A stretch of DNA of 46,859 nucleotides from CAZGCA01 sp964524145 (GTDB lineage Bacteria > Hydrogenedentota > CAZGCA01), in assembly GCA_964524145.1 (NCBI GenBank), contig CAZGCA010000049.1, positions 1 to 46,859 on the forward strand, given 5' to 3'. The notes under the pieces are model-generated. The model had not been told where the DNA came from. It saw only the letters and a list, made by a program, of their open reading frames with translations, and searched no databases. Of this stretch, positions 17,638 to 26,000 are shown piece by piece (position 1 is the first letter of the stretch; each line of letters begins with the position of its first letter). A program made the position numbers and the translations under genes.

Positions 17638-18363
17638 ATGAGGAAGATAAACACGATACTGTTTGATATGGGCTGCACGCTGATCGAGTTCGAGCCGCGG
17701 CCCTGGCCCGAGCTCGTAAGCGAGAGCATCGCGGCGACGTACGACGAGCTTGTGCGCATGAAGGACGGCTCGCTGCCCGACCGGAGCGAGTTTATCGAAG
17801 GATACAACGGGCAGTGGCGCGAGGCCCGGGACGCATCGATCGCGAAGTGCAAAGAAGTGGTTCTTGGCGACTTCCTGCTCGAACTGTGCTCGTCGTTCGG
17901 GATCGATCTGTCGGGGCGCGAGGTATCGCAGCTTGTGGAAGCGCACTACCGGCCTGTCGCCGAACAGATAAGCCTGTATCACGACACGAAGGACTCGCTT
18001 GAAGCGTTACGTGACCGCGGCATCAGGATGGGTATCATATCGAACACGATCTGGCCCGCCGAGTTTCACGAAGCGGACCTGAAACGGTTCGGCATCGACG
18101 GTTTCTTCGACGTGACGGTGTTCTCGTCGGCTGTCGGGTACAGGAAACCGCATCCTGCGATATTCGAGATCGCGTTAAACAAGCTGGGCGCCACGCCCGA
18201 AGAGACCGCGTACGTCGGCGATTATCCTGAACGTGACATAGTCGGCGCGCAGAACGCCGGGCTGCTATCGGTACTCAAGCGGCATCCCAACCGCAAGAGG
18301 CCCGACGACATCGTGCCCGACATCACCATAAGAAACCTCTCGCAGCTTCTTGCCCGGTTCTGA
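17638..18363 (+). CDS. HAD-superfamily hydrolase
   Basis: 241 residues from ATG 17638, which starts the conserved strand INTILFDMG; an in-frame ATG at 17581 would add 19 unconserved residues. HAD motif I is FDMGCTL (nucleophile Asp10), motif II IISNT (about 137-141), motif III Lys in GYRKPHPAIF (about 166-175) and motif IV YVGDYPERDIVGA (about 193-205). The second Asp of motif I is Gly, as in a common subgroup of HAD-IA enzymes. A helical cap occupies residues 15-100. Probably a phosphatase for a small phosphorylated metabolite; the neighbouring sugar kinase and permease make a sugar phosphate plausible but unproven. Two TACAAT boxes occur at 17552 and 17573. Confidence 0.88.
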   Translation: MRKINTILFDMGCTLIEFEPRPWPELVSESIAATYDELVRMKDGSLPDRSEFIEGYNGQWREARDASIAKCKEVVLGDFLLELCSSFGIDLSGREVSQLVEAHYRPVAEQISLYHDTKDSLEALRDRGIRMGIISNTIWPAEFHEADLKRFGIDGFFDVTVFSSAVGYRKPHPAIFEIALNKLGATPEETAYVGDYPERDIVGAQNAGLLSVLKRHPNRKRPDDIVPDITIRNLSQLLARF

Positions 18364-18392
18364 TCGGACGACGAAATCGAGACGCGTCCGGT

Positions 18393-19556
18393 TCAGGTTC
18401 GGTCCCCGCCGCGGCTGTTCTTGAGCACCGTTCGCATCTCGATCACAAGCACGGCAAACAGGACCAGCAGCAGTGCCGAGTACAGCCGGAACGCCGCCGG
18501 AGCGCCCATGACGTCGTTGAGCTTCCCGGCGAGCGGCATGCCGATAACCGACGCGACACCGTACGCCATCCCTATGAGCGCCTGGCCGGTAGTACGCAAC
18601 TGCGGCGGTGCCTGGTCGTTGACGAACGTGACGCTCGCAGTCCATATGAGGGCAAAACATATGCCGTGCAACGGTTGCACGAAGAGCACGAGCTCTGGTT
18701 GCGAGATCATCGAGTAGAGCAACCATCTGAGGCTGTAAAGCAGCACGGCGACCGCCAGCGGTACAAGCGGGCCGGTCCGTCTGAGGAGCCTTCCTGCAAC
18801 CCAGAATACGGGAATCTCGACGCATGCGCCGATCGCGACAGCGATCCCTATGAGCCCTTTGTCCGCGCCCATGCCTTCCATGTAGAGGATGAAAAGAAGG
18901 TACCCGCCCACCGTGAGTATGTTGAGAGTGAGGAAGAACGAGAGGAACGCCGCGAGACGCCGGTTGAGCACGAGCGCTTTGAGACCCGGAACGAGAGGCT
19001 CGCGCATCGGTCGGGCTTGCTCGGGCAGCCTGCGCGAGATCAGGGCGGCGAGCACTGCAAACGCGAAGTAGTAGGCGAATATGGCCGATATGGACGTCGC
19101 GTCGATTATGGCGCCTATCAGCACGCAGCTCACCGAATAACCCGTCGTGCCCCAGAGCCTGAATCTGCCGTATTCGCCGCCGGCGTCTTCGATGTGCGCC
19201 AGCGTGATGGAATCGGTCGTCGGCCTGATAGCGGTCGCGAACGCGGCCCATGTAGCGACGCTGAGCACGAGCCAACCGTACGTCGCCGGCAGCGAGACTG
19301 CAAAGAACGCGACACCCGACGCCAGCAGGATCAACGTCAGCATGCCCTTCCGAGACCCGATGAGATCCGCCACCAGGCCCCATACGGGCTGCAGCGCGAG
19401 CGCGCATATCGGCCCGATCGCCAACAGCGTCCCGGTCTCGCTGCCCGTCAACCCTTTGCTCTGGAAGTACAGCGCCAGAAACGTCGACTCGATCGACATC
19501 AAGAAGAAGGCGAAGAAATAGAACGCACCAAGATAATGTTTTTCAGCCGGTTTCAT
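18393..19556 (-). CDS. MFS permease (PPP / LacY-like family)
   Basis: 387 residues from ATG 19556 (a weak GGGA upstream; ATG 19583 adds nine residues). About 12 hydrophobic segments are visible. The N-terminal FFAFFLMSIESTFLALYFQ and the PVWGLVADLIGSRKGML loop resemble the 3-phenylpropionate / LacY-related MFS_1_like group. RPTTDSITLAHI and GRFRLWGTTGYS are also characteristic of that group. It sits convergently to the HAD gene (30-base gap). Likely imports an organic acid or sugar by proton symport; the substrate cannot be assigned. Confidence 0.88.
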   Translation of the reverse strand: MKPAEKHYLGAFYFFAFFLMSIESTFLALYFQSKGLTGSETGTLLAIGPICALALQPVWGLVADLIGSRKGMLTLILLASGVAFFAVSLPATYGWLVLSVATWAAFATAIRPTTDSITLAHIEDAGGEYGRFRLWGTTGYSVSCVLIGAIIDATSISAIFAYYFAFAVLAALISRRLPEQARPMREPLVPGLKALVLNRRLAAFLSFFLTLNILTVGGYLLFILYMEGMGADKGLIGIAVAIGACVEIPVFWVAGRLLRRTGPLVPLAVAVLLYSLRWLLYSMISQPELVLFVQPLHGICFALIWTASVTFVNDQAPPQLRTTGQALIGMAYGVASVIGMPLAGKLNDVMGAPAAFRLYSALLLVLFAVLVIEMRTVLKNSRGGDRT

Positions 19557-19676
19557 TCGGAATCCCAAGCACGATGATTGCATAAAACGAACGCCAGTCT
19601 ACCACGGCGGTCCGCCCAGTTCAATTATCAGCACCGCTGGGTTAGTCCGCAGAGACTGTTCTGCCGCGCGGCAGCT

Positions 19677-19705
19677 TGATCCTTGAAGTGCCTGCTGGTA
19701 CACTG
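19677..19705 (+). promoter_or_regulatory. Promoter of the sulfatase-like / amidohydrolase operon
   Basis: TTGATC (19677-19682), a 17-base spacer and TACACT (19700-19705) lie about 50 bases before the ATG at 19754. Confidence 0.5.
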
Positions 19706-19753
19706 AGCAGTGGACACGTGTTGATAGGTTATTGGCAAACCGACGAGAGCGTC

Positions 19754-21196
19754 ATGAAGAAATTGTTTCGCGCGATTGGCTGGATGGTTCTGGTGCCATT
19801 GGTGTTATGGCTTGCGGCCGGTTGTTCCGGAAGGCCTGTGGCCCAAGGGCCGAACATCATTGTTCTGCTGGTCGACACAATGCGTGCAGACCATCTCGGT
19901 TGCTACGGGTATGGCCGGAACACTTCGCCCGAGATGGACAAACTTGCCCGGGAGGGCGTCCTTTTCAAGAACGCCTATGCGCCGAGTTCCTGGACGCTGC
20001 CTTCCACCGCCTCGTTGCTCACCTCGCTTTACCCCCGAGAGCATGGTGCCACGGATACAACCAAGGCTATCGCCCGCAAGGCAGTTGGCCTGGCCGAGCG
20101 GTTGCACAAAGCGGGCTATGACACGGCGGCGTTCTCTGCAAACTACTCTCTGGTGACAGCCGAACGCGGTTTCGACCGCGGCTGCGACCATTTCGAACTC
20201 TTCGTCAAGGAAGGCTCGGAGATTTCCGCCGAAGAGCTTAACAAGTCGCGCAAGCTGCTGGACTTCGCCATGAAGATAAAAGCCGTCGACGCCGAAGAGC
20301 TGAACGCGGCAGCGCTCAAATGGTTCGACGGCAGGGAGGAAACGTCGCGCCCGGTGTTCATGTACCTTCATTATATGGACCCGCACAGCCCCTACGAAGC
20401 GCCGGAACCGTTCCGCACCGTTTTCGACCCCGACTACAGCGGCGAGGTAGACGGCACAAACGTTTTCGGTGCGGTATACCGGGATGAGTTTGAGCTGACG
20501 GAACGGGACAAAGAGCATGTGATCGCTCTGTACGACGGCGAGATAGCGTATGCCGACACGCAGATAAGAGACTTGTTGAACGAGTTGGACAAACGCGGTC
20601 TGCTCGATGACGCGCTGGTGATCATCACAGCCGACCACGGCGAGGAGATGTTTGAACGCGGCAAGATCGGTCACGGCCCGACGCTCTACGACGAGGTGGT
20701 ACGTGTCCCGCTCATTATGTGGCAGAAGCAGTTCGAGCAAGCCGGCACGACCGTGGACGCGTACGCGTCTCTGGTCGACGTCGTGCCGACAGTGCTAAGC
20801 GTGTGCGGGATAGAGAGAAAGGGGGCGCTGCGCGGCACGCCGCTCCTGCCTCCCGGAGATTCCGTCGGTTCGGACACCGTCTGGGTCGAGGTGGACGAGG
20901 AACTGCTGTTTTATTCGCACAAACGCGCTGTCATCTGGAACGGTTGGAAACTGATAAGGTCCGAAGACGGCGACGAGTTGTACCGTTGCGTTGACGATCC
21001 GCCGGAGCGGGAGAACCTTGCCGACTCCAACCCAAGGCTGGTCGAGACGCTGTCGAACAGGATGGACGAGTTCTACAAGCAGTTGAAACGCGGCAAGGCG
21101 CCGGCGGTCGAGCTGGATGAAGAGGCACGCAGAAAGCTCCGATCGTTGGGATACGTCGCGAGAGGGGAGCGTTCGAGCAACGATGACCGCGAGTAA
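19754..21196 (+). CDS. Sulfatase-superfamily lipoprotein lacking the formylglycine Cys
   Basis: 480 residues from ATG 19754, which starts a lipoprotein signal ending in lipobox LAAGC (Cys24). The alkaline-phosphatase-superfamily fold is clear: NIIVLLVDTMRADHLGCYGY (metal Asp41), the later ITADHGEE metal-binding segment, KIGHG, and VPLIMW. At the sulfatase signature, where Cys-x-Pro/Ala-x-Arg is expected, the protein reads WTLPSTASLLT: Thr81 and Thr85 replace Cys and Arg. It therefore cannot carry formylglycine there and may use Thr as nucleophile, like phosphatases and phosphotransferases of the same fold. It overlaps the next gene by 14 bases. Membrane-anchored phospho- or sulfo-ester hydrolase is the best inference. 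Confidence 0.87.
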   Translation: MKKLFRAIGWMVLVPLVLWLAAGCSGRPVAQGPNIIVLLVDTMRADHLGCYGYGRNTSPEMDKLAREGVLFKNAYAPSSWTLPSTASLLTSLYPREHGATDTTKAIARKAVGLAERLHKAGYDTAAFSANYSLVTAERGFDRGCDHFELFVKEGSEISAEELNKSRKLLDFAMKIKAVDAEELNAAALKWFDGREETSRPVFMYLHYMDPHSPYEAPEPFRTVFDPDYSGEVDGTNVFGAVYRDEFELTERDKEHVIALYDGEIAYADTQIRDLLNELDKRGLLDDALVIITADHGEEMFERGKIGHGPTLYDEVVRVPLIMWQKQFEQAGTTVDAYASLVDVVPTVLSVCGIERKGALRGTPLLPPGDSVGSDTVWVEVDEELLFYSHKRAVIWNGWKLIRSEDGDELYRCVDDPPERENLADSNPRLVETLSNRMDEFYKQLKRGKAPAVELDEEARRKLRSLGYVARGERSSNDDRE

Positions 21197-21962
21197 CCGG
21201 CTGCACAACTTCGAGGTCATAGACGCGCACGCACATCTCGGTCCCTATTTCAACTTTCACGTGCCGGGCAACGACGCAGCCTCGATGGTCGAAGAGATGG
21301 ACCGGGTCGGCATATCCCAGGCGTGGATATCGTCGCACGGCAGCCTGGCCTCGGATTATGTGCGTGGCAACGATGATGCCGTCCGGGCGGCACGCGAGTT
21401 CCCGGGCAGGTTTCTGGTGTACGCGACGCCAAACCCGAATTACGGTTCGGAGGTGGAGGAGGAACTGAACCGGCTGATCGAGGAGCCGGAAGTCAGGATG
21501 ATCAAGCTGCACCCCGCCGTCCACGAGTATCCCGTCGACGGGCCGGCTTACGAACCTGTGTGGCGTGCCGCGCGTGCGCAGCGTCTGCCGGTGCTCGTGC
21601 ATGTCTGGAAAGGATGCCGGTTCTGCGACCCGATGAGGTTCGCCCATGTGGCCGCCAGACACGAGCGGGTCGTGTTTCTGCTCGCCCATTGCGGCGGTCC
21701 TGACGGCGTCGATGACTCGGTTCACATCGCCAAGGATCAGGAGAACGTTCTGCTCGATTTCGCGGGTTCGCAAGCGGCCTACGGGCTCATCGAAAGGCTC
21801 GTCAGAGAAGTCGGTGCCGAGAAGATGGTTTTCGGCAGCGATACGCCCTTTCTCTCGCCCGCCGGCCAGCTTGGCAGGGTGTTGTATGCTGAGATATCCG
21901 ATGACGACAAACAGCGGATACTGGCCGGCAACGCCCGCGGCATCTGCAAGGCCGCGTCTTAG
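21183..21962 (+). CDS. Amidohydrolase_2 (ACMSD-like) TIM-barrel hydrolase
   Basis: 259 residues from ATG 21183, overlapping the previous gene by 14 bases, so the two are translationally coupled. The metal motif DAHAHLG (about 12-18) opens the barrel. MIKLHPAVHEYPVDGP (about 101-116), the PVLVHVWKG strand (His near 141), AHCGG near 170 and FGSDTPF (Asp near 222) are the expected metal and catalytic positions of the amidohydrolase_2 family, which contains decarboxylases and lactonases. The stop codon shares bases with the stop of the convergent DUF1786 gene. The substrate is unknown. Confidence 0.88.
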   Translation: MTASNRLHNFEVIDAHAHLGPYFNFHVPGNDAASMVEEMDRVGISQAWISSHGSLASDYVRGNDDAVRAAREFPGRFLVYATPNPNYGSEVEEELNRLIEEPEVRMIKLHPAVHEYPVDGPAYEPVWRAARAQRLPVLVHVWKGCRFCDPMRFAHVAARHERVVFLLAHCGGPDGVDDSVHIAKDQENVLLDFAGSQAAYGLIERLVREVGAEKMVFGSDTPFLSPAGQLGRVLYAEISDDDKQRILAGNARGICKAAS

Positions 21963-23008
21963 ACGTATCCGACGGCTTTTGCCGCCGCGACCAGCCCGAA
22001 ACAGCCCGTGAGCATCATGTCACCGTGCGGGACCGCCTCGTAATATCCCAGGGATTTCGCCATCGCCCGCTTCGGACCGGTCACTGCAACAAACGTGTCT
22101 TTCTTATCCTTACAGGGTTGGCCGACTTCCGGAACGAGGCACGCCCCGTGTCCGCCGTCGTCGAAGACCTCGGCGTTGGTTATCTCCCGGCGCGCGAGCC
22201 GGTCGACAAGCCTGCCAAGCTTGGCCGTGTCGACCATCGACGTGTGGTGCTCGAACACGCCGAGCACTCGGTTGTCGCGCAACAGGAACCCGACGGTGTG
22301 TGAGTTGCCCGCGTTTACGACAACAGCCGTGCCACCGGCAGCGTGCGTGGCAACGGTCGAGTCTTCGAGGCTTCCCCAGACTGCCGCCGCACCGGTATCC
22401 ATCATCAGCGCGCCGGGAACGTCTCGTTGCACGGACGCCATTCGGGTGAGCGATGCAGGCGCTTCGGTGTAGACGAGATGCCGCAGGTCGCCGCCCGCCT
22501 CGACGAACTCGCGCCACATTCTGAACCGGAACCCGCGGTTGCTCGATCCCGGCGAGTACCCGTGGTCCTGGACCGCGACCGCGCACCGGCATGGAACCGT
22601 CAGGCCGAACGGCGATAGGGCCCGCGCGATATCGTCGAGCGCGACGTCGCCCGTTCGTATCTCGAGGGCATCGTCGGGACAGGAGTCAACGAGCTTCACG
22701 CCCCACGAACCCACGCGGTCGAGGTTGTCGTCGAACGTCATCGCAGCGGACTCTTCCGCGAAGACGTCGAAACCCGCGTCGAGATGGTCCTGGACAGCGC
22801 GTGTCGATGCGCCGCCGCCCATTGTCCCGCCGAGGAGACAGACGGCATGGCCCGTGCGTGTCGCTTCACGCACACGTCGCGCGACAACAACCGTCTGTGA
22901 CGGCAGCACGAGCTTGACGCTCCCTTCGATATCCTTGCCTTCCTCGTAGAGCAGGATATCCTGCGTGCCGCCGCCAACATCTATCGCCAGCAACCCGTTA
23001 TCCGGCAT
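21959..23008 (-). CDS. DUF1786 actin-like ATPase-fold protein
   Basis: 349 residues from ATG 23008. The frame is open further upstream but runs into the coding part of the preceding gene, so the longer start is rejected. The opening LLAIDVGGGTQDILLY is an actin/hexokinase phosphate-1 loop, and VVNAGNSHTVGF (about 218-229) is a second nucleotide-contact segment. CLLGGTMGGG and the MMDTGAAAVWG segment match DUF1786, sometimes labelled pyruvate formate-lyase activating enzyme-like although it lacks the radical SAM Cys motif. It lies 26 bases after the stop of the large NHL/peptidase gene and may be co-transcribed with it. Function unknown. Confidence 0.82.
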   Translation of the reverse strand: MPDNGLLAIDVGGGTQDILLYEEGKDIEGSVKLVLPSQTVVVARRVREATRTGHAVCLLGGTMGGGASTRAVQDHLDAGFDVFAEESAAMTFDDNLDRVGSWGVKLVDSCPDDALEIRTGDVALDDIARALSPFGLTVPCRCAVAVQDHGYSPGSSNRGFRFRMWREFVEAGGDLRHLVYTEAPASLTRMASVQRDVPGALMMDTGAAAVWGSLEDSTVATHAAGGTAVVVNAGNSHTVGFLLRDNRVLGVFEHHTSMVDTAKLGRLVDRLARREITNAEVFDDGGHGACLVPEVGQPCKDKKDTFVAVTGPKRAMAKSLGYYEAVPHGDMMLTGCFGLVAAAKAVGYV

Positions 23009-23034
23009 TCCCTGCACCGAGGCTCTCAATCCGT

Positions 23035-26000
23035 TCAGACTCCGATGCCCAACGCGGCGTTGATAACAAGCTGGATGTCGAGCGCGTTGACCTGGCCGTC
23101 GTTGTTCAGGTCGCAGTTGAAGCCGGAGGGCATGCCGAGCGCGGCGTTGATCACGAACTGTACGTCCAGCGCGTCGACGTTGTCGTCGCCGTTCACGTCG
23201 CCGAAGCCGGTAGTCCACGTTATCGTTAACGTGACCCATTGCAGGACGGTCGCGCCATCGCTGTCCTGTAAGGTGAGACTGATAGGGTCGATGCCTTCGG
23301 CGTCCTGCACGGGCGTGATGGTAAGCACGTCGGTTGTCTGGTCGATAGCGGCGTCGAACAGCGTCCTCTTGATGCTTGCCACCGACCACGTCAGATCGGT
23401 GCCGCTGTCCTCGACATCGTGTTCGTGTTGTGTCAGGTCGTATGTCAGGCCCGCCGGCCCGCGCACGGTCATATCCGGTATCGTAGGATCGATCCACGGG
23501 TCGTCGTTTACCGAGTTTACCGTTACATCCAGGTCCGTGCTGTCCCACAACCCTCCCGGGTCGGTGCAGGTGAACGTTATCGTCTCGCTGCCGTGCCAGT
23601 TTGCGGCGGCACCAAGCGTCACGACGTGAGTAGACGCATCGATCGATACCGTCACGTTTGTCGTGCCGGAATATGTCCAGCTCAACTCGGCGTCGGTGTT
23701 GTCGGGGTCTGACACATACTCGTCGAGGTCGACGCTGGTGTCGTTTCCGCCTTCCTCGAACTGCACCGGAGCGATTGGCGAACAGACGGGCGGCTCGTTC
23801 GGCCCGTTTTCAGGTGTGAGTTGAAAATGCTCTTCGGCCAGACCGCCCATGGGTACCGAAACGTTGCTTCTCGTCTGGTCCTGGTATCCATGTGCCGAGA
23901 CCGACAGGGAGTACGCTGCGTTCGCCGGCAGAGTCGAGAACACGTAGTTGCCGTTCGAGGCCGTCCGGGAGGCGACAGTGGCGAAACTCGTGAGGCCGAG
24001 ATTCGCGACGGTAATCTCAGCGTTCGGGATCGGTGCGCCGGTGTTCAAATCTTTCACCAAGCCCATAAGGGCGCCTGGAATCTGCGGTCCGGTTTCCGTC
24101 CAGACACGCAGCCCGTAGTAGGTGCCCGGGCCAAAGGTTGTGGGTGATGACGAGTAGGGCGAGAATCTCACCCGGACGTAGTAGGTCCCGGCCTCGAGAG
24201 TGGGCTGATCGACGCGCGGGTAGAACACGTACGAAGACCAACCGCCACCGTCATCGTCATCCTCGGCAAGTCTCGTTCCGTCGTCGTTATACAGCTCGAC
24301 GTAGGTGTCGCAGTCCGGCCCGAGATTGTAGGTGCGAACGCTGATTTTGTCAGCTCCGGGCGCATAGAACACGACCCAGTCTTCGTCTCCGTTATCGTGG
24401 AAGTTGTGTGTCAGCGTGGGCCCGAACTTGCTGAGCATCCCGAGCCATGTCCCCTGTTCCCAGGTATCATCGTCTTCATAGATGTCCGGGCCGTTCGCCT
24501 GGTGTACCGTGGTCTCCTTGGCCGCGGACACGTTGGCGTCCTCATCCATGGCATAGACGGCGACGTTGTAGGTGCCGTAACCGGCGAACCCGTCATACGT
24601 TGCCTCGTACCTGCCGCCGCCCGCGTGGACGAGCTCCAGTGTCGGCAACTCCGTTATCGGAATAACGGCATACCCGGCGTCGAAATCGGGCGGCTTTATG
24701 ACGGCCCAGACGAGGTCTATCGTGCTTGTGGTGGTCACCTCATCAACCCAGATGGTTGCCGAAGTCTCACCGTTTAGCGTTTGCTCGGGACAAATCGACC
24801 CGATAAGGGGATCATCGGCGGCAAGCATGATGCCCACACCAACAGTGCTGTTTCTTGCCAGCATGCCGTCGGTCTTTTCGTTGCCGACGCCGTTGCCGTT
24901 GTCGTCCAGGTAGGCTGTCTGACCGCGGCCCGTGAACTCGATAGCGACCTTGGCGTCGACAAACGCGTCCCCGACGCTCGCCCCGTCTATGAGCGCTCTC
25001 CAGAAATACCTCGAGAACGAGATGTCGCCTTCGGACAAGAAGCTGGCTTGCTCGAGCTCGCCCGCGCCGGCTATCACGATACGTTCTTTGTCGGGAGGCG
25101 GGATCAACACGGACAGAAAGCTCTGGGCCGCGCACGCGTCGTAGATAACGGTCACGGTACCGGGAATGTGTTGCTGCAACTCGTCCAGCCAAGAGTCCAA
25201 CACGGAAGCCGAGAGCGTTTCGGTATCGTTGATCCGGAAAGACTCGAGGCCGCCGCTGCCCACCATGTAAAGCACGAAGTCGTAGGTATCGATTGGCGCC
25301 CAGTCGGTGAGCACGTAGTCAAGGTTGCTGAGCGTTGCAGCACCGTCGACGCCGGCTACGGTCACGGGACTCAGGAACGCGATACGGTTGTCCGCGTAGC
25401 CCTGGAACCGCAAGGTTTCATACGCCAGTCCCGCGCAATTCTCGACGGCCGGCCAGAGCAAGTCCGATTGCGAGCCGCCGGCGACGATGGCCGCCTTGCG
25501 ACCCAGCGGGCTCGTCACGGATACCTGGGTAAGGCTCGGGAGCGATGTGTTCCCTGCGCGGTCCTTGGCGTACACGGCTATCTGGTACGTGCCCTCTATG
25601 CTGAACCCCTGATAGGTCGCTTCGTAATCGTCGCCGGTCGTTCCCGAGAAGTCTATCGTCGGAAGTTGCAGCACGGGGCTGTCCGACGAGCCAGGCTCAT
25701 ACTCCGGCGGCCAGATGACTGCCCAGACACGCTCGATCCCGTCCGCATCGGTCACGTTGAAAGCCGAGAGCGTCGCCGAGTTCGTGTCCGCAATGTTTTG
25801 TGGTGCCGAGATGCTGTCAATGACCGGTCTCTCTTCGTACAAGTCCGTCCCCTCGCCGATGAAAACACTCTGTACGAGTGCGATATCCTCTGCCTGGTTG
25901 GTCTGGCCGTCGCCGTTGGCGTCGATCTGCGGGTGCTGCGTCCCAACGGCCTGCGCAATCGCATCGCTGGCGGAGGTGAACGCCCCCGCAACGTCCAGCC

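Noticed and set aside
18265..19407. Minus-strand frame of 380 codons in another frame of the permease
   Set aside because: Very Arg-rich, no membrane segments, and it overlaps the true permease frame.
23009..23548. N-terminal extension of the DUF1786 gene
   Set aside because: The frame is open but lies inside the 3' part of the large NHL/peptidase gene in another frame; the conserved ATPase-type start begins at 23008.
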